DNA from: Heliobacterium mobile
GTDB taxonomy: Bacteria; Bacillota; Desulfitobacteriia; Heliobacteriales; Heliobacteriaceae
Length of the DNA: 64,000 bases
NCBI RefSeq assembly: GCF_009720735.1
Contig: NZ_WNKU01000003.1
Coordinates: 162,124-226,123 of the forward strand
Direction of reading: 5' to 3'
The notes under the pieces were generated by a model. The model searched no databases and was not told the origin of the DNA. It saw only the letters and a program-made list of their open reading frames with translations. Positions 19,913 to 29,857 of this stretch are shown piece by piece; position 1 is the stretch's first letter, and each line of letters opens with the position of its first letter. Both the position numbers and the translations under genes were made by a program.

Positions 19913-20881
19913 GTGCATGACATGATCATAGTAGGCAGCGGTCCCTGCGGCCTCGCTTGTGCCATCGAAGCGAAGATCCATGGTTTGGACTTCGTCGTTT
20001 TGGAAAAAGGCTCCATTGTCGAATCTGTCGTAGGTTACCCCACATATATGATCTTAAGCAGCACCACCGATATGCTGGAGGTTGGCGGTTTACCCTTCGT
20101 CGTCCAAGGTTGTCGACCGACCCGTCAAGAAGCCGTTCGGTATTATTTGAGAGCCGCCCAGCACTTTGCTATTCCCATTAAAACTTATCGGCAGGTTACC
20201 GACATTCAGCGTACAGACACGGGCTTTATGGTACACGCGAAAAATGTCTTTACCGGTGAAGTCCGGATATATTTTTCGAAACGAGTCATCGTAGCGACCG
20301 GTTGCTACAACACCCCTAACCTGCTTGACATACCCGGGGAAGATCTACCCCATGTGAGCCATTACTTCAAAGAGGCCTTTCCCTATTCAGGCCGCAAAGC
20401 GGTAGTCGTCGGCGGGGGCAATTCTGCTGCGGAGACCGCCTTAGACCTCTATCGCCATGGTGCCGATGTCACCTTAGTCCATCGGTGCGATCAACTCGAT
20501 GGAAACGTGAAGCCCTGGATCGGCGCCGATATCCTCTCCCGCATTCTCAAAGAAGACATCCCCACTTTCTTCAACAGTCATTTGGAATCTATCCAACCTC
20601 GCTCAGTAACGATACGGCGAGACGGCGACCGATATGAGGTAGAAGCGGACTTCGTCTTTTTGATGACGGGCTACCGGCCGAACACGAAATTGCTCGTCGA
20701 TACCGGTGTCGCTCTCGATGAATACGGCTTCCCTACTCATAACCCGCTGACGATGGAGACAAACGTTCCCGGTCTCTATGTGGCTGGCGCCATTTCAGAG
20801 GGCTGGCGTGTGACCCAAGCGAATATCGAAAAAGGCCGTTTTCATGGCAAACGGATCATCCAATCTTTTGACGAAGTGTAA
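19913..20881 (+). CDS. YpdA-family FAD/NADPH disulfide reductase
   Basis: Thioredoxin-reductase-like flavoprotein; YpdA relatives are linked to reduction of bacillithiol disulfide. Seen: N-terminal FAD motif IIVGSGPCGLACAIEA, the second dinucleotide motif VVVGGGNSAAETALDLY near residue 165, and C-terminal VPGLYVAGAI. No CxxC redox pair is evident, as in YpdA and unlike thioredoxin reductase. GTG start at 19913 with GGAGGTGA 5 nt upstream; an earlier in-frame ATG at 19877 overlaps a TATAAT box (19873-19878). About 322 aa. Whether the organism makes bacillithiol cannot be told from here. Confidence 0.85.
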   Translation: MHDMIIVGSGPCGLACAIEAKIHGLDFVVLEKGSIVESVVGYPTYMILSSTTDMLEVGGLPFVVQGCRPTRQEAVRYYLRAAQHFAIPIKTYRQVTDIQRTDTGFMVHAKNVFTGEVRIYFSKRVIVATGCYNTPNLLDIPGEDLPHVSHYFKEAFPYSGRKAVVVGGGNSAAETALDLYRHGADVTLVHRCDQLDGNVKPWIGADILSRILKEDIPTFFNSHLESIQPRSVTIRRDGDRYEVEADFVFLMTGYRPNTKLLVDTGVALDEYGFPTHNPLTMETNVPGLYVAGAISEGWRVTQANIEKGRFHGKRIIQSFDEV

Positions 20882-20959
20882 TCAGACGGATCGTGGTCTT
20901 CATGTCCTGCTGTTCCCTGACAGACTTGCTCGTCATCATCATGAGGGGGCTTTCCTACC

Positions 20960-22165
20960 GTGCCTACGTCGACTCCTATCCCCAATCCCGGCGATGTAAT
21001 ACCTCATTTTCAACCGATCCTTACGATGGATACTCAGCGGATCTTCGCCTATGAAGTGCTGGGGCGTTGGCTGACGCCTGAAGGGACTCGCAGTCTGGGC
21101 CCTTTTTTCCACGATCCGTCTGTAAGCACGGAAGACCATATTCGCATCGATCGCGTCATTCGCCAGAAGGCAATTGCCGCCCTGGCGAAAGCGCCAAAAG
21201 ATACGCGCCTCTTTCTCAATCTGAAACCAAGCTGGATCTATTCGTTTCGCGACCGCCCGGAGCAGCTTCCGACCTTGAAGTTTTTGCGGGAGCATAACGT
21301 CGATCCGTCGAGAGTCACTGTAGAAATCACCGAAGATAGTTTTAACGATGATATCGAAGATCTGGCCCGGGTCACTCAGACCTACCGGGAAGCGGGCTGT
21401 CAAATCGCGATCGACGATGTGGGCAGTGGTTTCATCAATTTTGACCGTATCGCCTATATTAAACCGAACATCCTCAAACTCGACCTGGAACTGGTCAAGA
21501 AATGCACTCGCGAAGAGTTCTTTAAGGAAGTCCTGGCTTCGTTCGCCAATACAGCCGAGAAAATCGGTGCTTTTTTGCTCTTTGAAGGCATCGAGACGGA
21601 AGAAGAGGTGCAAATCGCCCTCTCTTTAGGGGCCCGCTACCTGCAGGGGTACTTCTTTGCGAAGCCGCACGATGAGTTTCTAAGTCCTTACGTGTTTCAT
21701 CACTGCCTGAGCTACCAGATCCGGCAGTTTGTCGATCACGCTCTATGGGAGACCCATTCGGACCAGCGCGCTTCCGATGCGCTGCGCAGCTCCTTGCTGG
21801 AGTGTTTACCCCGTTGGCCCGAAGGCACGGCTCCACGCTGGCGAAAGGCCGACGAGTTTATCAGCCGTTTTCTCGACTTACTCCCCGGACTTGTCTCTCG
21901 CGTCTATCTTTGCGACGAGCGAGGTTATCAATGCTCATCGAACTTCACTCGCCGTCGGGGCGAGTGGATCACCGAAGAGGAGTTTCGCGGTCGGAACTGG
22001 GCCTGGCGGCCTTACTTTCTCAACAACATCGTGAAAGCCACCTATAAGGAAACAGGCAAACTGTCCAGTACCTACACCGACGCCCATAGCGGTTGCAAGA
22101 TGCGCACCTACATATATCCCGCTGGAGACGAATTATTTTTATGCCTGGATCTCTGCGTCGATTAA
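20960..22165 (+). CDS. EAL-domain c-di-GMP phosphodiesterase (YkuI-like)
   Basis: Predicted cyclic di-GMP hydrolase. Seen: HFQPILTMDTQRIFAYEVLGR (EVL in place of EAL, Glu at 32), LFLNLKP, TVEITED, QIAIDDVGSGF, KLDLEL, FEGIETEEE and LQGYFFAKP, so the usual metal and substrate residues appear present. The last 150 residues form a PAS-like sensor domain as in Bacillus YkuI; 401 aa matches that protein. GTG start. No GGDEF domain. It lies next to motAB, which would fit a motility link, but is convergent to them. Confidence 0.88.
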   Translation: MPTSTPIPNPGDVIPHFQPILTMDTQRIFAYEVLGRWLTPEGTRSLGPFFHDPSVSTEDHIRIDRVIRQKAIAALAKAPKDTRLFLNLKPSWIYSFRDRPEQLPTLKFLREHNVDPSRVTVEITEDSFNDDIEDLARVTQTYREAGCQIAIDDVGSGFINFDRIAYIKPNILKLDLELVKKCTREEFFKEVLASFANTAEKIGAFLLFEGIETEEEVQIALSLGARYLQGYFFAKPHDEFLSPYVFHHCLSYQIRQFVDHALWETHSDQRASDALRSSLLECLPRWPEGTAPRWRKADEFISRFLDLLPGLVSRVYLCDERGYQCSSNFTRRRGEWITEEEFRGRNWAWRPYFLNNIVKATYKETGKLSSTYTDAHSGCKMRTYIYPAGDELFLCLDLCVD

Positions 22166-22214
22166 ATTCTCATTATTCAATTATCATCATTCGAATCATA
22201 GCTTTGGTAAAACG

Positions 22215-22250
22215 GACAGGCCGGAAAGCGTAGTGCTTCCCGGCCTGTTT
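22215..22250 (+). terminator. Terminator between the EAL gene and motB
   Basis: Stem ACAGGCCGG-AAGC / GCTTCCCGGCCTGT followed by seven T on the plus strand. Serves the EAL gene and possibly motB from the other side. Confidence 0.88.
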
Positions 22251-22258
22251 TTTTGAAG

Positions 22259-23155
22259 TCAGTTGACAAATTTCAGTCCTTCCGGAATCGGATCAGAGGG
22301 CAGCTGTTTCGGCTCTCCCGTTCCAGGTAATCCTTCAAAAGAAGGAATTTTATTCTCCCCCTTGCTGGGTGTCACTACCGCAGGAACCGTGGCTGTGGAA
22401 GCTGATGCTCCCCCAGAGGCGGTTTTGTCGGGGTATTTGCGGATAATCAACACTTCGACCCGCCGGTTATTCGCCCGCCCCTCGGGGGTATCGTTCGTGT
22501 CTTTTGGATGGTACTCACCGTAACCGACGGCAGTGAACTTAGCCGGATCCAATTTACCCTGGTTTAGAACGCGCTTCATCACATTTAAGGCTCGTTTGGC
22601 ACTCAGATCCCAGTTGGAAGGAAACTCCGCCGTATTGATGGGCAGATTGTCCGTATGACCGGCGATGCGCACATCATTGCCTTTCAACCCGCTCAGAAGT
22701 TCCGCTAATACATCCAGCGTCGGAAGTGCTTCCGGCCGCAAGTTAGCCTTACCGGAATCAAAGAGAGCTGCGTCCCGAAAAGAGATCTGCAATCCTTCTT
22801 GAGCCAAACCGGTCTCGATCTGGTTTTGCAGACCCTTATCTTGGATGTATTTGTCCATCTGGGCTTTCATTTCTTGAAAGTTCCGCGCTTCTCGGAGCGA
22901 TTCCATAACGGCCATTTCCGGCGGTTGGTCACTCGCTCCCTCCGTGGGCATGGGACTGGAATTCATCATGAGGCCCGAGCCGCCTTTGAAGACCGTTTCC
23001 ATCGCTTTTTTTAAGGCTTCGAATCGTTTCGTATCTACCTGACTGACGGCAAACATAACGATAAACAACGCCAAAAGCAACGTTAAAATGTCAGCATAAG
23101 GAATCAACCAGGACTCATCCACATGTTCCTCATGGTGCTGTTTTTTCTTGCTCAT
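22259..23155 (-). CDS. motB: Flagellar motor stator protein MotB
   Basis: Peptidoglycan-anchoring stator subunit. Seen: short basic N-terminus, one membrane helix with the proton/ion-binding Asp in SWLIPYADILTLLLALFIV, a linker, and an OmpA-like peptidoglycan-binding domain (VRIAGHTDNLPINT, NWDLSAKRALNVM, GYGEYHPKDTNDTPEGRANNRRVEV). 298 aa. C-terminal Ser/Ala/Thr/Pro tail. Overlaps the motA stop (ATGA), so the two are coupled. Confidence 0.94.
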   Translation of the reverse strand: MSKKKQHHEEHVDESWLIPYADILTLLLALFIVMFAVSQVDTKRFEALKKAMETVFKGGSGLMMNSSPMPTEGASDQPPEMAVMESLREARNFQEMKAQMDKYIQDKGLQNQIETGLAQEGLQISFRDAALFDSGKANLRPEALPTLDVLAELLSGLKGNDVRIAGHTDNLPINTAEFPSNWDLSAKRALNVMKRVLNQGKLDPAKFTAVGYGEYHPKDTNDTPEGRANNRRVEVLIIRKYPDKTASGGASASTATVPAVVTPSKGENKIPSFEGLPGTGEPKQLPSDPIPEGLKFVN

Positions 23156-23937
23156 CCGCGAGCGCCTTCCTTGTCTAGTTCTTGACGTTCTGTCTGAGTT
23201 AGATGAATCATCATCTTTTCACGGATTTGAATCGGGCTGCTACCAACTTGAATGGATAAAATCCCTTCGAGCATCATGGTTTTTAACTTCACTTCTTCTT
23301 GGGACTTCCGCTTTAGTTTCGTGGCAAAGGGGTGCCAAAGTACATAACCAGAGAAGATACCAAATAAGGTGGCCACAAAGGCAGCCGCGATCATGTGGCC
23401 GAGCTTTTCTACGTCATTTAGGTTCCCCAATGCGCCGATTAGACCGATAACCGCACCCAAAACCCCTAGTGTAGGCGCATATGAACCGGCAGAGGTAAAG
23501 ATTAAAGCACCCACCCGATGCCGTTCTTCCATGGCAGCAATCTCCGCCTCAAGCAGTTCCCGAACAAACTCTTCTCCCTGACCGTCTACGATCAAGCGAA
23601 TTCCGTTTTTAAGGAAAGGTTCGTCGAGTTTTTCAATGGCCGCTTCCAGCGAGAGCAGACCTTCCCGCCGTGCCTGCTGAGCCATTTCCGTCATCTGATT
23701 AATAATGACTTTCGGATCAGTCAATTTTTGTTCCTTAAAGATAATTCCAAAGAGGGTCGGTAGTTTTTTAATTTCTTTCATCGGAAATGAGTTTAACAGA
23801 GAAGCCATCGTTCCTACGAAGATAATCAAGATGGCCGCCGGGTTAATCAAGACGCTTAAACTGGCACCTTTCGCGATCATCCCGCCGATAATCGCGACTA
23901 CAGCGAGAACTAGCCCGAGAATAACGGCTGTATCCAT
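23152..23937 (-). CDS. motA: Flagellar motor stator protein MotA
   Basis: Four-helix membrane stator subunit that converts ion flow to torque. Seen: N-terminal helix DTAVILGLVLAVVAIIGG, second helix near 30-50, cytoplasmic loop with charged residues (EERHRVG), and TM3-TM4 with SAGSYAPTLGVLGAVIGLIGAL and the Pro of HPFATKLK. ATG at 23937 with GAGGTG upstream is preferred over an in-frame GTG at 23958. About 261 aa. No other flagellar genes in the window. Confidence 0.94.
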   Translation of the reverse strand: MDTAVILGLVLAVVAIIGGMIAKGASLSVLINPAAILIIFVGTMASLLNSFPMKEIKKLPTLFGIIFKEQKLTDPKVIINQMTEMAQQARREGLLSLEAAIEKLDEPFLKNGIRLIVDGQGEEFVRELLEAEIAAMEERHRVGALIFTSAGSYAPTLGVLGAVIGLIGALGNLNDVEKLGHMIAAAFVATLFGIFSGYVLWHPFATKLKRKSQEEVKLKTMMLEGILSIQVGSSPIQIREKMMIHLTQTERQELDKEGARG

Positions 23938-24088
23938 GCTTTGCACCTCATTTTTCACAATTCAGAATTCTATATTTTTCCTTCACAAGGAAGCTCATTT
24001 GTAACCCGCTAAAAGCTATTCGACATCGACGAATTCGTTACCTTCCGCCAAAAGTCTCATTTCTCAAAAAGATTTCATGAAGTATAGG

Positions 24089-24138
24089 TAAAAAATAAGC
24101 CCCCGGCCTTTCGAATCTTCGAATTGCTTCGGGGGCTT
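24089..24138 (-). terminator. Terminator after the CoA-transferase gene
   Basis: Arms AAGCCCCCG and CGGGGGCTT with a structured AT loop; a TATTTTTTACC tract follows on the minus strand. Confidence 0.85.
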
Positions 24139-24176
24139 GTGAATTGAATTCCCTAATATGTACTGGCTCCCTTTGT

Positions 24177-25514
24177 CTACCGTTTGTGACTGCGGCGCCA
24201 GATGCCCATCTTTTCGGCATTTTTGATCAGCTCTTCCCGGAAATCGGGATGGGCGATGCCGATCAAGCCTTCCGCCCGCTGCCAGGCCGATTGGCCTTTG
24301 CAGTTGAACATGCCGTACTCGGTCACGACGTACATGGTGTTGGAACGGGTGTCGGTGATGATCCCCCCTGGGGTAATCGTCGGCAGAATGCGCGATTTGG
24401 GGTTACCCTGCTTATCCTTGTATGTCGATGACAGGCAGATGAAGCTGCGGCCCCCTTTGGAGAGATAGCCGGCGATGACGAAGTCCAACTGACCCCCTTG
24501 ACCGCTGATGTGGCGGACACCGGCCGATTCCGCACAGACCTGCCCGAAGAGATCAATCTCGACGGCGTTGTTGATGGTGACGAGGTTGTCAATCTTGGCG
24601 GCCACTTCGGCGGAGTTCGTGTAATCGACGGGATAGCTGGCGCAGAAGGGGTTGTCGTCGAGAAAATCGTATAGTTTTTTGCTGCCTAAGGCGAAGGTAT
24701 AGGCCATCCGGCCGTTGTCGATGTTTTTGCGGCGTCCGTTCATCCGTCCGGCCATGAACATATCGACGAAGCTATCAGCGAGCATTTCCGTATGACCGCC
24801 GAGATCTTTGAGGTCAGACTCGGCGATCATAGCACCGAGGGCGTTCGGCATGCCGCCGATACCGAGTTGGACACAGTCGCCGTCATGCATTTCCTTCATG
24901 ATCAATTGGGCAATGGCGCGGTCGACCTCACTGGGCGGTGCTGAAGGTAGCTCCGGCAGAGGCAGGTTATCTCCTTCGATGATGCAATCGACCTGGTCGA
25001 TGTGGATGCCGTGGGCATAGCCGCCGTGGACGCGAGGCATCTTTTCGTTGACTTCCACGACGATCTTTTTGGCCCGTGCGACAGCGCCGTAATGATGGCT
25101 GTTGCTGACACCAAAGTTGAAGAAGCCGAACTTGTCCATCGGAGCCACCTGGGCTACGAAGATGTCGGTCCGTTGATTTTCCAGTACATAGCGGGGTAAT
25201 TCGGAGAATTTGATCGGGTTATAGAAGGCGGCACCCATGCCAGCATACTTGCGATCAAGGCCTGTGAAGTGCCAAGAGTTCCAGGTGAAGTGCTCCCCAG
25301 TCGGATCCGATTCGAAGGCCTTCGAGGGGTGTACGGAAACGCCGACTCGAATATTTACATCGAACAATTCCTCTTTTCGTTCCGCCATGGCGGTGTCAAA
25401 GGCTCGCGGGGCCGTTGCACAAAAGCCGTATTCAATCCAGTCCCCCGATTTGACTAACTGTGCCGCTTGTTGTGGCGAAACGAGTTTCGAACGATAGATG
25501 TCTTGCAGGCTCAT
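24177..25514 (-). CDS. Acetyl-CoA hydrolase/transferase family CoA-transferase
   Basis: Moves CoA between an acyl-CoA and acetate or another acid; closest in look to butyryl-CoA or 4-hydroxybutyrate:acetate CoA-transferases of Clostridia. Seen: [38 protein letters not shown], the conserved [16 protein letters not shown], a likely catalytic Glu in [14 protein letters not shown], and [12 protein letters not shown] with [12 protein letters not shown]. 445 aa is normal. ATG start. Stands alone between a promoter (25586-25614) and a terminator. Which acyl-CoA is used cannot be read from sequence alone. Confidence 0.88.
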   Translation of the reverse strand: MSLQDIYRSKLVSPQQAAQLVKSGDWIEYGFCATAPRAFDTAMAERKEELFDVNIRVGVSVHPSKAFESDPTGEHFTWNSWHFTGLDRKYAGMGAAFYNPIKFSELPRYVLENQRTDIFVAQVAPMDKFGFFNFGVSNSHHYGAVARAKKIVVEVNEKMPRVHGGYAHGIHIDQVDCIIEGDNLPLPELPSAPPSEVDRAIAQLIMKEMHDGDCVQLGIGGMPNALGAMIAESDLKDLGGHTEMLADSFVDMFMAGRMNGRRKNIDNGRMAYTFALGSKKLYDFLDDNPFCASYPVDYTNSAEVAAKIDNLVTINNAVEIDLFGQVCAESAGVRHISGQGGQLDFVIAGYLSKGGRSFICLSSTYKDKQGNPKSRILPTITPGGIITDTRSNTMYVVTEYGMFNCKGQSAWQRAEGLIGIAHPDFREELIKNAEKMGIWRRSHKR

Positions 25515-25585
25515 TCTGTTAAGCTACCCCCTGTAGTTTTTCTTGCTCCTATAAGGAGGATTGAACGAATGTATAGACTATTTGG

Positions 25586-25614
25586 ATTATACTGAAATTT
25601 TTGTTGCCAGTAAA
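25586..25614 (-). promoter_or_regulatory. Candidate promoter of the CoA-transferase gene
   Basis: TTTACT, 17-nt spacer, TATAAT on the minus strand, about 70 bases upstream of the start codon. Confidence 0.6.
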
Positions 25615-25654
25615 TACCCCAAATGGTAAGGTTCTTTGGAATTTGCAGGATATT

Positions 25655-25685
25655 ACGAAAAAAGCCGCTCCCTTCGGAAGCGGTC
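25655..25685 (-). terminator. Terminator downstream of the ABC efflux operon
   Basis: Stem ACCGCTTCCG-AAGGGAGCGGC followed by TTTTTTC on the minus strand. Lies about 160 bases past the permease stop; the bases between hold nothing recognisable. Confidence 0.8.
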
Positions 25686-25842
25686 TTACGGTACTGCGTA
25701 GTTAAATTTTTAACGGGCTAAACTTCTCTGCCGTTCACTTTTTCGTAACTCGTTCACAAACTTGGTTCCAATTCATCCATTCAATTTAAGTAAGGAGTTC
25801 GGTAAAGGATAAGCATTCAAACAATTATTTGCGAATTCACTC

Positions 25843-26982
25843 TTAGTCGAGGTTCTTACGGAACCGCTTGGCCGCAAGGAAAAAGAGGACCAATGAAAAG
25901 GTCGCTAGGACGAGTGTTTCTTTCCAGAGGTACTCCAGTCCGATCCCTTTTAAAAATATCCCCCGGACGATGACTAAGAAATAGGTCAAGGGAACGATAC
26001 CACCCAATCCCTTCAGAAAGAGAGGCATCGTTTCGCGGGGAAAGATAAAGCCAGAAAGCAGAATAGACGGAAGAATCAACAAGATGGTCATTTGCATAGC
26101 TTGCAACTGGGTTCGAGAGATCGTAGAAATGAGCAAGCCGATGGCGAGAACGGTCGTCACAAACAGCATCGATAATAAGATGAGCAGCAGGAGGCTTCCT
26201 TTCGGCGGAACGCCGAACCAAAGGATGCCGACGCTCAGGATGAGCATCAGCGAAACGAAGGCGATGATCACAAAGGGTACGAGTTTACCAAGCATCAGCT
26301 CAGTGGGCCGTACCGGCGTCACGACCAATTGCTCCAAGGTGCCCCGCTCCTTCTCCCGAACCAGCGAAAAAGCGGTGAGCATGGCAATGACGTTTTGGAT
26401 GATCAATCCGATCAGTGCAGGGATGTTAAAGACGAGCGATTTCATATCGGGGTTATACCAAACTCGAGTCTCCACCTGTACCGGCAGAACCGGCGTCGCT
26501 CCCCCCTGCTGGGCGAGCCGGTCCGCTTGCACCTCCCAGCCGGTATTGAAGCCAACGGTCTGTACCGCTGACATGGCAGCCCGGGCGGCCGTCGGATCGG
26601 AACCATCGACGAGAACCTGCACGGTCGTGTTGCCGCTGCCTTGCACCTGTTTGCCATAGTCGGGAGGGATGATGACGGCGACTCGGGCCGATGATCCGTC
26701 TAGATAGCGTCTGATCTCATCATATCCCCGGACGTAAAAATCGGGGTCGAGATAGGTGGAGTTTCGCAGGGAACTGATCACTTCACGGCTGTCCTGGCTC
26801 ATGGACTGGTCCCAGACGACCGTCGGCATGTGGTCTACATCGGTATTGACGGCGTATCCGAAGAGCAAAAGCATGATCACAGGCATCCCGACGGCCATGA
26901 TGACGCTCGGTTTATCCCGGGCGATTTGGCGAAACTCCTTGACCAAGATGGCCAAAAAACGGGACCAGTTAAACCTCTTCAC
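25843..26982 (-). CDS. ABC-2 type transporter permease
   Basis: Membrane component of an efflux ABC transporter (YhhJ/YbhR type). Seen: N-terminal membrane segment (SVIMAVGMPVIMLLLFGYAVN), a long extracytoplasmic domain to about residue 170, then five or so hydrophobic segments, with LVREKERGTLEQLVVTPVRPTELMLGK, the ABC-2 signature. 379 aa. Starts 12 bases after the ATPase gene. Only one permease gene is present, so it probably forms a homodimer. Confidence 0.9.
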   Translation of the reverse strand: MKRFNWSRFLAILVKEFRQIARDKPSVIMAVGMPVIMLLLFGYAVNTDVDHMPTVVWDQSMSQDSREVISSLRNSTYLDPDFYVRGYDEIRRYLDGSSARVAVIIPPDYGKQVQGSGNTTVQVLVDGSDPTAARAAMSAVQTVGFNTGWEVQADRLAQQGGATPVLPVQVETRVWYNPDMKSLVFNIPALIGLIIQNVIAMLTAFSLVREKERGTLEQLVVTPVRPTELMLGKLVPFVIIAFVSLMLILSVGILWFGVPPKGSLLLLILLSMLFVTTVLAIGLLISTISRTQLQAMQMTILLILPSILLSGFIFPRETMPLFLKGLGGIVPLTYFLVIVRGIFLKGIGLEYLWKETLVLATFSLVLFFLAAKRFRKNLD

Positions 26983-26993
26983 CCTTCTCCCCC

Positions 26994-27761
26994 TTACCGG
27001 TTTCCCTTGTTGCGCGGATCGTCGACGGCTTCCCGTTCGACATAATAGATAAAGAGATCATCCAGATTCGCTTTGTTTTCCTTTGCCTTCATCTCCGCTG
27101 GTGTACCAAAGGCGATCAGCCGGCCATAGAAAACGAATCCCAGGTAATCACAGGTGTCCGCTTCATCCATGTAGTGGGTGCTGACGAGGATCGTCATGCC
27201 TTCTTGGGCTAACTTATGGATGATCTGCCAAAAGACCCGCCGGGACACTGGGTCGACACCGGCCGTCGGTTCGTCGAGGACGAGCAGCTTCGGTTCGTGG
27301 AGCAAGGCACAGGCCAGGGCGACTCGCTGTTTCCAACCGCCTGACAAGGATTGGACGAGTTGGGGCAATCGTTCGTTCAGACCGATCCGTTCGATGACTT
27401 GCTGCTTGCGCTCAGCAGCAAAGGTGCCCGTGAGGTTATAGATGCCTGCATAAAAGTCGATGTTCTCGCGAACGGTCAGATCCTCGTAGAGGCTGAATTT
27501 CTGGGACATATAGCCGATATGTTGCTTGATCTCCTCGGGCTGTGTTTTCACATCAAAGCCGAGAACAGTGGCATGGCCCTCTGTCGGCATCAACACGCCA
27601 CAGAGCAAGCGGATCGTCGTCGTTTTTCCGGCACCGTTCGGCCCGACAAAACCCATGATCGCTCCGGTAGGCAGTTGAAAGGTCACACCTTCCACAGCCG
27701 TATAGTTTCCAAACCGTTTGACCAAGCCTCGGCAATCGATGGCCAGTTCGGTTTTTTCCAT
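26994..27761 (-). CDS. ABC transporter ATP-binding protein
   Basis: Nucleotide-binding subunit of the same exporter. Seen: Walker A GPNGAGKTTT near residue 40, Q-loop YMSQKFSLYEDLTV, signature LSGGWKQRVALACALLHEP, Walker B LLVLDEPTAGVDP, and H-loop STHYMDEAD. 255 aa. GGAGGCAAGGG lies just upstream of the ATG. Second structural gene in the TetR-controlled operon. Confidence 0.94.
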   Translation of the reverse strand: MEKTELAIDCRGLVKRFGNYTAVEGVTFQLPTGAIMGFVGPNGAGKTTTIRLLCGVLMPTEGHATVLGFDVKTQPEEIKQHIGYMSQKFSLYEDLTVRENIDFYAGIYNLTGTFAAERKQQVIERIGLNERLPQLVQSLSGGWKQRVALACALLHEPKLLVLDEPTAGVDPVSRRVFWQIIHKLAQEGMTILVSTHYMDEADTCDYLGFVFYGRLIAFGTPAEMKAKENKANLDDLFIYYVEREAVDDPRNKGNR

Positions 27762-27793
27762 TCCCTTGCCTCCTTTCGGCGAGGGTAGTATTG

Positions 27794-27805
27794 CTTACGT
27801 GTAAG
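27794..27805. promoter_or_regulatory. 12-bp palindrome upstream of the ABC ATPase gene
   Basis: CTTACGTGTAAG is a perfect palindrome whose half site resembles that at 29858-29875 before the tetR gene. Possible internal operator; unproven. Confidence 0.3.
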
Positions 27806-27878
27806 TTCCAGAGTCCTGCAGTTCTGCAGTCGTACAGTTCTGCAAAGCCGCTGAATCGTATCTAGTCGGATAGTCGGT

Positions 27879-29027
27879 TCAGTTCGTGCTTTCAAAAGCT
27901 ACGTCTGCCGGCATCCCCGGCTTTAACACATCCAGCCCATCTTTCAGTTGTGTCTTGACGCCGAAGACAAGGGCCGTGCGCTCTTCCTTGGTCTGCACGT
28001 TTTTCGGAGTAAACTCGGCCTTGTCATTGACTTGAGTGACTTGTCCGTTAAAGACCTGTTCCGGATAGGCATCGACACTGACCAGAGCCGATTTCCCAAG
28101 GGCCATGTTGCGCAGTTCCGCCTCGGGGATATAGACTTTCACCCAAAGCGCCTGTTCATCGAGGAGCGTGACGAGGCGCGATGCCGTGTTGACGACTTGA
28201 CCGAGTTCCACATGTTTATAAAGCACTCGACCTTTCACCGGGCTTTTGATGACGGTTTTGTCCAGATTGACTTGGGCCAAGCGTACTTTTTCCCGGAGAC
28301 TGTCTACGACCGCCTTCTGAGCTTGAATAGTCGGTTCCGTATATCCGGCTACGGCTTGATCCAGATTCGCTTGGGCGGCAGCTAACTGGGCACGAACCGA
28401 CTCGTACTGGGCTTTGCTGCCTTCCCATTGAGCCTGGCTGCTCTCCAGTTGGGCTCGCAAGGTCTCTACCTTATTCTGCTCATTTTCCAGTTCACGGCTG
28501 CTCAAGGCACCCGCATCGTGGAGGGTTTGGCTGTCTTTGAGTATCTTTTCCTCATGACGCAAGTTCTCCTCATCTCGGGCTACGAGCGCCTTCACCTGCG
28601 CCGACGAAGCGGCCATCTGATCGGTTGTCGCTTGATACTGATCCACATTGGCCCGGTAGCGCCGAATTTCCTCAGCACGACTGCCGTTGAGCAGGTCTAA
28701 GAGCTTCGACTCTGCCTGTTTGAGCTCATTTTCCGCGACGGAGAGGTTCAGTTGCGCCGTCTGCGGTTCCATGATAGCGATCACATCGCCTGCGTTTACC
28801 TCTTGTCCTTCCTGAACAGGAAGCTCGACAATGCGTCCAGCTATCTCCGGCTGAACCGGGATCATGGTGCCCTCAATCGTCCCGGAATAAAGTGTCTTGG
28901 TTGGTTTAAAGATTCCGGCCATGATCGACGTGCCGCCGTGCTTAGAGGCGTACAGGCCGGTTCCCAACAGCGATGCAGCAACAATAAGGACCACGCCGCC
29001 TATGACAAGACCCTTGCCAGGCTTCAT
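27879..29027 (-). CDS. HlyD-family membrane fusion (periplasmic adaptor) protein
   Basis: Adaptor that couples the ABC exporter across the envelope. Seen: N-terminal membrane anchor (GLVIGGVVLIVAASLLGTGLY), lipoyl half-domains flanking a long alpha-hairpin rich in Ala/Gln/Glu (residues about 90-230), and HlyD motifs EGQEVNAGDVIAIMEPQ and VIKSPVKGRVLYKHVELGQVV. 382 aa. The set TetR-HlyD-ATPase-permease resembles the CecR-YbhGFSR system. Such adaptors in a Bacillota with a single membrane are known but less common. Confidence 0.9.
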   Translation of the reverse strand: MKPGKGLVIGGVVLIVAASLLGTGLYASKHGGTSIMAGIFKPTKTLYSGTIEGTMIPVQPEIAGRIVELPVQEGQEVNAGDVIAIMEPQTAQLNLSVAENELKQAESKLLDLLNGSRAEEIRRYRANVDQYQATTDQMAASSAQVKALVARDEENLRHEEKILKDSQTLHDAGALSSRELENEQNKVETLRAQLESSQAQWEGSKAQYESVRAQLAAAQANLDQAVAGYTEPTIQAQKAVVDSLREKVRLAQVNLDKTVIKSPVKGRVLYKHVELGQVVNTASRLVTLLDEQALWVKVYIPEAELRNMALGKSALVSVDAYPEQVFNGQVTQVNDKAEFTPKNVQTKEERTALVFGVKTQLKDGLDVLKPGMPADVAFESTN

Positions 29028-29123
29028 CGGTAGATCCCCCTCCCCCTTGTTCTCCTCGAACCTGAACGGTATTTCCCTGACCTTTTATTGGCTTTTTTCC
29101 TCGCAATTTTCCGTTTCTGTCTG

Positions 29124-29798
29124 CTATTTCTCCATCGCCGCTCCGTTCAAAAAGAGATCGATGATCTTCAGGATCTCTTCTCGGTTGTCTTTTCCCGCTT
29201 CTCGTTTCGTCAGCATCACCCGGGAAAGCATGTAGACCACCACCATGCCGAAAAAAGAGCGAACTAAAACCCACGCCGGGAGGTCTTGGCGGATCTCCCC
29301 TTTTTGCTGCCGCTGTTCTATCAGTCGGATGAGTTGTTCCTGGCTTTTATAGGCCACTTCACCGATGATCACTTCCCGCAGTTCCGGATGGTATTGGGCT
29401 TCCGTCAAGATCAAACGAAGCAGGGCTTGGTTATCCGTGAGAAACTCCTGTCGTTCGAGAGCGATCATGAGCAACACTTCCCGCAAGGGAAGGTTTTCGT
29501 TTTTTACGATCATCTGAGTCAAGGAGTTCACACTCTTGGGTCCCATCGTGTTTCGGATCAGCGGTACCAGCATAGCCAGCAGGATGTCCTTTTTCGTCTT
29601 AAAGTGGCGGAAAATCGTCCCCTCGGAGACGCCGGCTTGACGGGCGATCTCACTCGTCGTCGCTGCACTGAATCCTTTTTCTGTAAAGACTGCTAGGGCA
29701 GCGTCGAGGATGTTCCATTGTTTGTCCGTGAGTTGCAGATCGGAAGGTTCTTGGAGACCTGTTGAAATCGGTTGATCTGATAAGCTTCGATCATCCAT
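29124..29798 (-). CDS. TetR-family transcriptional regulator
   Basis: Likely repressor of the efflux operon it heads. Seen: N-terminal helix-turn-helix TEKGFSAATTSEIARQAGVSEGTIFRHFKTK (residues about 38-68, in pieces), followed by an all-helical ligand domain. 224 aa. ATG start. First gene of the run tetR-hlyD-ATPase-permease, about 100 bases before hlyD. Confidence 0.9.
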   Translation of the reverse strand: MDDRSLSDQPISTGLQEPSDLQLTDKQWNILDAALAVFTEKGFSAATTSEIARQAGVSEGTIFRHFKTKKDILLAMLVPLIRNTMGPKSVNSLTQMIVKNENLPLREVLLMIALERQEFLTDNQALLRLILTEAQYHPELREVIIGEVAYKSQEQLIRLIEQRQQKGEIRQDLPAWVLVRSFFGMVVVYMLSRVMLTKREAGKDNREEILKIIDLFLNGAAMEK

Positions 29799-29857
29799 CG
29801 AGTTCCCTCCTGTAGTTCAAGTTATTGCTCATGCTTTGAATGCCTTTACTTCTAAAA